Below are positions 58,354-64,000 of a stretch of DNA of 64,000 bases, one piece after another. The first letter of the stretch is position 1. Each line of letters opens with the position of its first letter. The notes beneath the pieces were generated by a model. It was not told the DNA's origin, did not search any database, and saw only the letters and a list, made by a program, of their open reading frames with translations. The stretch covers positions 1,033,775 through 1,097,774 of the forward strand of contig NZ_JABMLE010000002.1 in assembly GCF_013205025.1 (NCBI RefSeq), in the 5' to 3' direction. The DNA comes from Rathayibacter sp. VKM Ac-2857 (GTDB taxonomy: Bacteria > Actinomycetota > Actinomycetes > Actinomycetales > Microbacteriaceae). A program made the translations under genes and the position numbers.

Positions 58354-59664
58354 TCAGTGCTTCTCGTCGTGCGTGCGGAGGTCGGGTGCGGGCGCGTCGG
58401 CCGGCCCCGGCTCGTCCTCGAGCCGCCGCGCGCCCGGATCGAACCGCCGCGAGCCCGGCCGGAACAGCAGCGCCACCCCGCCCTCGACGAGCGCCGCGAC
58501 GAGCAGCAGGATCGCGAACGGGATCAGCGAGATCTCGGCCCACGCGCCCATCACCGGCATCACCAGGCCGGCCGCCGTGAAGCTGACCGTGCCGAGGATC
58601 GCCGTGACGCTGCCCGCCTCGCTCGACGGGCCCTGGAGCGACAGGTACTGCACCGGAGCGAAGCCGAGCGAGCGGCCCGCGAGCGCGAAGGTCAGCGCGC
58701 CGACGACCACCAGCAGCGGCTGCGTGCCGCTGAGGGCGAGCACCGCGACCACCACGGCGCCGACACCCGTCACGATCGCCGACGCGAACATCGCGAACCG
58801 GGGCCCGAACCGCGGCACGATCACCCGGCCCGTCGTCTGCCCGACCGCGATCGTGACGAGCGAGGTGACCAGGAACAGCAGCCCGTAGAGGTCCGGCCCG
58901 ACCGCGTAGACGTTGGTGTAGAGGAACGGCGCGGTCGCGAGGTAGGCGAAGCCGACCGACCAGCCGGCGGCCGAGGCGGCGGCGAGCGCCAGCACCCGTG
59001 GCCGCCTCAGCATCCCGAACGAGTTCCGCAGCGACGGTCCGAGTCCGCCCTGGTGCCGCCGCTCGCGGGGCAGCGTCTCGGGCAGCACCAGCAGCGCGAT
59101 GACGGTGGCGAGCGCTCCCCAGGCGGCGACCGCGAGGAAGGAGCCGCGCCAGTCGATCACCTTGGTCAGCTGCGCGCCGACGGAGGGCACCAGGATCGGG
59201 AAGACCGAGACGATCACGGCGAGGTTCGCGAGCATCGTCACGAGCCGCTTGCCGCTGTAGAGGTCGCGGACGATCGCGGTGACGACCACTCCGGCCGCGG
59301 TGCAGGCGGCGCCCTGGACGAAGCGGGCCGAGAGCAGCACCGCCGTGTCCGAGGTCAGCGCCGCGACGAGGCTCGCCGCGATGTGCAGCGCCGCCGAGAC
59401 GCCGAGCGGCCACTTGCGGCCGACCGCGTCGCTGAGCGGACCGGAGATCAGCTGGCCGGCCGCGAAGCCGAAGGTCGCGCCGGTGACCACCAGCTGGGCG
59501 GTCGCGACCGAGACGCCGAGGTCGTCCTGCAGCGTCGGCAGGAAGGGCAGCACCAGGTCGATGGTGAGCGGCCCGAAGCCGACCAGCATCGCGAAGATCG
59601 GCAGCAGCAGCCGGCCGCGGGGCATCGCCCGGGTGGCGGAAGCGGCGGTGGTGGAGGCGGTCAT
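58354..59664 (-). CDS. Bcr/CflA-type MFS transporter
   Basis: 436 residues with about twelve helices. The first helices read LTIDLVLPFLPTLQDDLGV, the 2-3 loop is GPLSDAVGRKWPL, and RFVQGAACTAAGVV follows; this is the drug:proton antiporter pattern of Bcr/CflA proteins. Some members export sugars such as arabinose. Here it stands between GH127 and the unknown barrel protein in one operon, so sugar efflux or uptake is as plausible as drug export. Confidence 0.87.
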   Translation of the reverse strand: MTASTTAASATRAMPRGRLLLPIFAMLVGFGPLTIDLVLPFLPTLQDDLGVSVATAQLVVTGATFGFAAGQLISGPLSDAVGRKWPLGVSAALHIAASLVAALTSDTAVLLSARFVQGAACTAAGVVVTAIVRDLYSGKRLVTMLANLAVIVSVFPILVPSVGAQLTKVIDWRGSFLAVAAWGALATVIALLVLPETLPRERRHQGGLGPSLRNSFGMLRRPRVLALAAASAAGWSVGFAYLATAPFLYTNVYAVGPDLYGLLFLVTSLVTIAVGQTTGRVIVPRFGPRFAMFASAIVTGVGAVVVAVLALSGTQPLLVVVGALTFALAGRSLGFAPVQYLSLQGPSSEAGSVTAILGTVSFTAAGLVMPVMGAWAEISLIPFAILLLVAALVEGGVALLFRPGSRRFDPGARRLEDEPGPADAPAPDLRTHDEKH

Positions 59665-59701
59665 GAGCGCGGAGCGCAGGTCACGGAGGGGGTCCTGTCC
59701 A

Positions 59702-61534
59702 TCAGCTCCCGGCCGAGACCGGGAAGTAGAGCGAGAAGGGTTCGTCGACGACCTCGTGCAGAGGCCGGAAGCGGATGGCGGCGGGCTGGCCGAGGGTGCG
59801 GTAGCCGCGGAGCCACTGGGTCCACTGCCGCTCGTTGTCGGGGGCGAGCAGGGCGGGGGCGTCCTCGAGGCGGCCGCGGAGGCTCACCTCGCGGTCGACG
59901 AGGCCGGCCAGCACGACCGGCCCCTCGACGAACGCGACGGTGCCGGGCTCGTCCGGGATCGGCACCGCGCGGATCTCCGTGCCGAAGGCGAGGTCGACGA
60001 CGGTGCGGCCGCCGGGGTGCGTCAGCAGGAGCTCGCCGTCGAGGCGCTCGACGTGTGCGCTGTCGCCCGCGACGCCCGGCTCGCCGACGGTCCACTCCGG
60101 CACCCGGATCCGCACCTCCAGCGCGACCCCCTCCGCCGACTCCACCGAGACCCGGATCCGCGAGGCGGAGGGCCGGTGCGCGTCGCCCGCCTCCCCCGCG
60201 TTCGCATCGGGCCCGACGTAGCCGGCGTTGTCGAGCACCTCGACCCGCACGGCCACCTCGCCCGCCGCGGTCGCCACGCAGACACTCGCGTCGACGTGCT
60301 GCGCGATCGTCAGCTCGGCGTCGCCACCGCGGTAGAAGACGAGACCGGAGTGGCGGGTGTGCGCCTGCACCAGCGTGCCGTGGCAGCACCAGAAGTCCTC
60401 GGTCGGGCTGCCCCAGTCCTTGCGTGCGCCGCCCTCCAGCGGGAGGAAGTAGGCGACCATCCCGGTCCTCGGGTTCTGCTGGGCGAGCAGGCCGTTCCAG
60501 AGGTTCCGCTCGATGTAGTCGGCGTAGGCGAGGTCGCCGGTCCAGCGCAGCAGCACATCGGCCAGCCGGATCATGTTGTAGACCGTGCAGTGCTCCTGCG
60601 TCTTCTCGCCGCGGCGGGCGGCGAACTCGAACGGCGGCGTCCAGATCTCGCCCGAGGTCTGGCCGCCGGTGCAGAAGGTGCCGCGGAGGACGACCGCCTG
60701 CTCCCAGTAGGCCTCGACGATCCGCCGCCAGCGCTCGTCGCCGGTGACCTCGTGGGCGCGGGCGGCGCCGAGCACCTCGGGGATCGTGGTGTTGGCGTGC
60801 ATGTTGGTCAGCACGTCGCGGCCCTCGAGCAGACCCTCGAAGAGCGAGCAGCGGTCGTAGCGCTCGAGCAGCTCGGCGTAGACGGGGTCGCCGGTGATCG
60901 CGAGGAGGTCGGCCCAGACCTCGAGCATGCCGCCGGTCTCGACCTCGAGGATCTCCTGGAACGCGTCGTCGTCGAAGCCGCGGACCCACTCCAGCAGCGG
61001 GGTCGTCGCGTCCCGGGCCATCCGGAGCGCCCGCTCGTCGCCGAGGTCGAGGTGCAGGTCGACCAGGCCCATCAGCAGCTTGTGCATCGCGTACTGCGGC
61101 GCCCAGATCGGGCGACCGGTCGCGAGGCGGTCGAGGTAGCCGCGCGGGATCGCCCAGATCCAGCCGCCGCCGTTCTCCTCCTGGCAGCGCTCGAGGCCGT
61201 CGAGCACGGAGTCGATCCGGACGCGGAGCAGCGGGTCGCCGGTGACCGCGACCTCGCGCGCCGCGGCCGAGAGCCAGTGGCCGAGGAAGTGGCCGCGCAG
61301 CTGCGAGCCGGGCGTCTCCCAGCCCCAGTGCCGGTCGAGACCGCGGGCCTCGCGCGACTCCTGGGACGGGTGCAGGTGCCAGCCCTGGTCGCCGATCCCG
61401 GCCTCGATGCGGAAGTTCTGCAGCAGCCCCTCGTCGGTCAGCGAGAGCAGGTAGTCGCGGTTGAGCCGCCGCCGGGCGTCGAGCACCCCGCGCTCCAGGC
61501 GGGTCTCGTGCGGGGCCGGGTGGGTCAGCGGCAT
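59702..61534 (-). CDS. GH127-family (DUF1680) beta-L-arabinofuranosidase-like enzyme
   Basis: 610 residues, no signal peptide. The zinc-cysteine site is present: Glu314 and Cys316 in QEHCTVYNM and Cys383-Cys384 in FWCCHG, with Glu296 in SGEIW as another candidate. It differs strongly from the other GH127 at 12616-14607 (for example GIGDQGWHLHPS at the start), so the two probably serve different linkages; GH146 is an alternative for this one. First gene of a minus-strand operon with the MFS and the barrel protein, divergent from GH36. Confidence 0.85.
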   Translation of the reverse strand: MPLTHPAPHETRLERGVLDARRRLNRDYLLSLTDEGLLQNFRIEAGIGDQGWHLHPSQESREARGLDRHWGWETPGSQLRGHFLGHWLSAAAREVAVTGDPLLRVRIDSVLDGLERCQEENGGGWIWAIPRGYLDRLATGRPIWAPQYAMHKLLMGLVDLHLDLGDERALRMARDATTPLLEWVRGFDDDAFQEILEVETGGMLEVWADLLAITGDPVYAELLERYDRCSLFEGLLEGRDVLTNMHANTTIPEVLGAARAHEVTGDERWRRIVEAYWEQAVVLRGTFCTGGQTSGEIWTPPFEFAARRGEKTQEHCTVYNMIRLADVLLRWTGDLAYADYIERNLWNGLLAQQNPRTGMVAYFLPLEGGARKDWGSPTEDFWCCHGTLVQAHTRHSGLVFYRGGDAELTIAQHVDASVCVATAAGEVAVRVEVLDNAGYVGPDANAGEAGDAHRPSASRIRVSVESAEGVALEVRIRVPEWTVGEPGVAGDSAHVERLDGELLLTHPGGRTVVDLAFGTEIRAVPIPDEPGTVAFVEGPVVLAGLVDREVSLRGRLEDAPALLAPDNERQWTQWLRGYRTLGQPAAIRFRPLHEVVDEPFSLYFPVSAGS

Positions 61535-61600
61535 GGGTGCTCCTCGTCGTCGAGTGGGTGGGGTGTGCGGACCGGCGCCCGGCGGAGGGAGGCGGTGGTC

Positions 61601-61612
61601 GAGATCGATCTC
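61601..61612. promoter_or_regulatory. Operator-like palindrome between GH127 and GH36
   Basis: GAGATCGATCTC is a perfect 12-bp palindrome with a central CG, in the 118-bp divergent promoter, 40 bp before the GH36 start. It fits a LacI-type operator; no LacI gene of this cluster is visible within the window. Confidence 0.5.
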
Positions 61613-61652
61613 TCACTGTACTCAGACCAGGATCGACGGTAGGAATGTCATC

Positions 61653-63839
61653 ATGCAATCCCCGAGAGTGATCCATCTCGTCGCCGATGACGTGTCCGCC
61701 CTCCTCACTCAGTCGGGAGGCGACCTGCCCGTGCTGCTGCACTGGGGTCCGCGGATCGACGCGAGCGACGACGACCTCGCCGGTTTCGCAAGAACCCCCG
61801 AGAGGACGGGGATGGACGGCGGTTCGGACGTGCCCTACGAGCCCGGGATCCTTCCCGCGCACACCTTCGGCTGGGCCGGCCTGCCCGGTCTCCGGGTGCA
61901 CCGCGAGGGCGCCGGCTGGTCGCCGCGGCTCACCGTGGACGCCGTCTCGGTGGACGGCGAGGCCCTCGCGGAGGGCGCCGTCGTGCAGCCCGGGAGCGCC
62001 GCCGTGACGGTCGAGGCGCAGGACGCGCAGGCCGGAATCGGGGTCGTCCTGGAGATCGTTCTCTCGCCCGCCGGCCTCCTCCGGACCCGCGTCTCCGTCC
62101 GCAACGACGGCGCCGGGAGCCTCGAGGTGATCGGCGTCGACCCCGCCCTCCGGATCCCCACCGAGGCCCGCGAGATCCTGGACTTCTCCGGCCGCTGGGG
62201 CACCGAGAAGATCCCGCAGCGCCACCCCGTCGTCACCGGCAGCCACTCGCGCTCCTCGCGGCGCGGCCGCACGGGCCTGGACGCGACGACGGTCGTCGCG
62301 ATCGGCACCCCCGGCTTCGACGCGGCCGACGGCCGGGTCTGGCTCTGCCACGTCGGCATCGGCGGCAACCACGAGCACGCCGTCGAGCGCGGCGACGGCT
62401 GGCTCGCCTTCCGCGGCGGCGAGCTGCTCCTGCCCGGCGAGGTCCGCCTCGCGAGCGGCGAGAGCTACTCCTCCCCCTGGATCTCCGGCAGCTTCGGCCA
62501 CGGCCTCGACGCCGCGGCGGCCCGCTTCCACGCCCACCTCCGCGGGCGCTCCCGCTCCTCGCTCCGCCCGCGCCCGGTCACCCTCAACGTCTGGGAGGCG
62601 GTCTACTTCGAGCAGGACTTCGCGACCCTCGCCGAGCTCGCCGACCGCGCCGCCGCCCTCGGGGTCGAGCGCTACGTGCTCGACGACGGCTGGTTCCTCG
62701 GCCGCAGCGACGACCGCGCGGGCCTCGGCGACTGGACGCCCGACCCCGTCTCCTGGCCGGACGGCCTCCTCCCCCTGGCCGAGCACGTCCGCGGCCGGGG
62801 CATGGAGTTCGGCCTCTGGGTCGAGCCCGAGATGATCAACGAGGACTCCGACCTCGCCCGCGCGCACCCCGACTGGATCCTGCGCGCCCGGGAGGAGCTG
62901 CCGCCGCAGTTCCGCTTCCAGCAGGTACTCGACCTGACCAATCCGGACGCGTTCGCGCACCTCCTCGGCGTGCTCGACGGGCTGGTCGCCGACCTCGGCG
63001 TCGCGTACCTGAAGTGGGACCACAACCGCGATCTGATCGACGCCGGGCACCCCGCCACCGGCACAGCCGCCGTGCACGAGCAGACGCTCGCGCTCTACCG
63101 GCTGATCGACGAGCTGCGCGAGCGGCACCCGGAGCTCGAGATCGAGAGCTGCGCCTCCGGCGGCGGCCGCGTCGACCTCGGGATCCTCGAGCGCACCGAC
63201 CGCGTGCACACCTCCGACAACCAGGACCCGCTGGACCGCTCCAGGATGCTGCGCTGGACCGGGCTGCTCGTGCCGCCGGAGATGCTCGGCTCGCACGTCG
63301 CCTCGCCGGTCAACTCCGTCACCGGCCGCACCAGCGACCTGCACACCCGCTGCGCGATCGCCTTCCTCGGCCACTTCGGCATCGAGTGGGACCTCCGCGA
63401 GCTGGACGCCGAGGAGGAACCGGTGCTGGCCGGCTGGATCGCGGCGTACCGCGAGCACCGCGGGCTCATCGCCACCGGGCGGGTCGTCGGCAGTGGCGAC
63501 TCCGACCCCGACGCACCGTCGCTGCGCGGTGTCGTCGCGACCGACGGCTCCGAGGCGCTCTACACCTTGGTCACGCCGTCACTGACGGCGGACTCGCGCC
63601 GCCGCGTCCGCCTCCCGGGCCTGGACCCGCGGGCCCGCTACCGCGTCGAGGCCGCGCGCCCCGGCTCGCTCGGCCCGCCCTGGCAGAGCCCGCGCTGGCT
63701 GGAGGCGACCGTGCCGCTCGACTCCGACGCCCCGGCCCCCGCCTACTCGGGGAGCCTGCTGGGCGAGGCGGGCCTGGACCTGCCGACCTTCCACGCCGAC
63801 CGCGCGATCGTCCTGCGGCTCGTCCGCGTCGACGCGTGA
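61653..63839 (+). CDS. GH36 alpha-galactosidase, cytosolic
   Basis: About 728 residues with no signal peptide. The N-terminal beta-sandwich is followed by a barrel with YVLDDGWFLGR, the nucleophile Asp456 in YLKWDHNRD, and the acid/base Asp522 in HTSDNQDPLDR after IESCASGGGRVD. It hydrolyses terminal alpha-galactosides such as raffinose-type sugars or galactomannan fragments. The ATG at 61653 has AGGA 8 bp upstream. It is followed 67 bp later by an arabinofuranosidase gene in the same direction. Confidence 0.95.
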   Translation: MQSPRVIHLVADDVSALLTQSGGDLPVLLHWGPRIDASDDDLAGFARTPERTGMDGGSDVPYEPGILPAHTFGWAGLPGLRVHREGAGWSPRLTVDAVSVDGEALAEGAVVQPGSAAVTVEAQDAQAGIGVVLEIVLSPAGLLRTRVSVRNDGAGSLEVIGVDPALRIPTEAREILDFSGRWGTEKIPQRHPVVTGSHSRSSRRGRTGLDATTVVAIGTPGFDAADGRVWLCHVGIGGNHEHAVERGDGWLAFRGGELLLPGEVRLASGESYSSPWISGSFGHGLDAAAARFHAHLRGRSRSSLRPRPVTLNVWEAVYFEQDFATLAELADRAAALGVERYVLDDGWFLGRSDDRAGLGDWTPDPVSWPDGLLPLAEHVRGRGMEFGLWVEPEMINEDSDLARAHPDWILRAREELPPQFRFQQVLDLTNPDAFAHLLGVLDGLVADLGVAYLKWDHNRDLIDAGHPATGTAAVHEQTLALYRLIDELRERHPELEIESCASGGGRVDLGILERTDRVHTSDNQDPLDRSRMLRWTGLLVPPEMLGSHVASPVNSVTGRTSDLHTRCAIAFLGHFGIEWDLRELDAEEEPVLAGWIAAYREHRGLIATGRVVGSGDSDPDAPSLRGVVATDGSEALYTLVTPSLTADSRRRVRLPGLDPRARYRVEAARPGSLGPPWQSPRWLEATVPLDSDAPAPAYSGSLLGEAGLDLPTFHADRAIVLRLVRVDA

Positions 63840-63906
63840 GCACCGCCACGTGAGCGCCGCCGCCCCGACCACTGCCGACTCGCCCGCCACCACCCTGGAG
63901 CACCCC

Positions 63907-64000
63907 GTGAACACCACCGTCACCGTCGACCTCGACCGGCCCGGCGCCACCATCAGCAAGCACGTCTACGGCCACTTCGCCGAGCACCTCGGCCGCTGCA
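63907..64000 (+). CDS. GH51 alpha-L-arabinofuranosidase, N-terminus only
   Basis: The 31 codons in the window read VNTTVTVDLDRPGATI then SKHVYGHFAEHLGRC, the diagnostic N-terminus of GH51 arabinofuranosidases (YGHFAEHLGRCIY in the family). The GTG at 63907 has GGAG upstream; an in-frame GTG at 63850 is an alternative. The gene continues beyond the window. With GH36 it would release arabinose and galactose from arabinogalactan-type material. Confidence 0.85.
   Translation, partial: MNTTVTVDLDRPGATISKHVYGHFAEHLGRC

Noticed and set aside
59661-63458. 1265-codon minus-strand open frame
   Set aside because: It overlaps GH127 in another frame and lies antisense to GH36, both of which have intact active sites. 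The composition is typical of a shadow frame.

Overview
The window is high-GC DNA with almost no non-coding space, GTG starts, Tat and lipobox signals, and many LacI-family regulators next to CUT1 sugar transporters and glycoside hydrolases. This points to a plant- or soil-associated actinobacterium, most likely of the Microbacteriaceae (Rathayibacter/Frigoribacterium-like). That placement is an inference from gene style; no rRNA or marker gene is present. I saw no tRNA, rRNA, CRISPR array or intact insertion sequence.

Layout. (1) 1-4.4 kb: a CUT1 sugar ABC transporter (binding lipoprotein and two permeases, the last cut by the window edge) divergent from a LacI regulator, with a perfect TGAAGCGCTTCA palindrome before the binding-protein gene. 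(2) 4.7-24.5 kb: a secreted-glycan locus. It holds a Tat-exported DUF5695-like protein with a discoidin-like module, a LacI regulator, a second CUT1 transporter, a cytosolic GH127 beta-L-arabinofuranosidase, a 1648-residue multidomain secreted glycosidase-like protein, a WxL-like secreted protein, a Tat-exported five-bladed-propeller glycosidase-like protein, a MalY/PatB aminotransferase and a small secreted HEXXH protein. Four promoter regions carry related GCGAAAnGCnTTTCGC-type sites, and two of them share the same promoter geometry. (3) 24.7-36.9 kb: a six-gene minus-strand operon (GH2, GH3, MFS, GH1, SDR, GH78) divergent from its probable LacI regulator, with no export signals: import of an intact plant glycoside followed by cytosolic deglycosylation. 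(4) 37-49.4 kb: small membrane or stress-type proteins, a TetR regulator divergent from a GPH transporter plus tannase-like esterase pair, a lipid kinase, a frameshifted MMPL exporter divergent from a two-component system, two tiny overlapping ORFs, and an alpha-carbonic anhydrase lipoprotein. (5) 49.4-54.5 kb: an SMP-30-like lipoprotein, a Baeyer-Villiger-type monooxygenase, a MarR regulator, a second SDR with the same unusual N-terminal extension, and a TetR regulator. (6) 54.6-56.1 kb: remains of a conjugative element (DUF4913 protein and a truncated VirD4/TraG coupling protein) ending in tandem ~92-bp repeats. (7) 56.1-64 kb: a second arabinoside/galactoside cluster: an unknown cytosolic (alpha/alpha)-barrel-like protein, a Bcr/CflA-type MFS, a second GH127, divergent GH36 alpha-galactosidase, and the start of a GH51 arabinofuranosidase.

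Taken together this is a carbohydrate-utilisation island. Secreted enzymes with binding modules trim arabinose- and galactose-containing plant polymers, CUT1 transporters and MFS/GPH carriers bring fragments in, and cytosolic hydrolases finish the work, each block under a local LacI- or TetR-type repressor.
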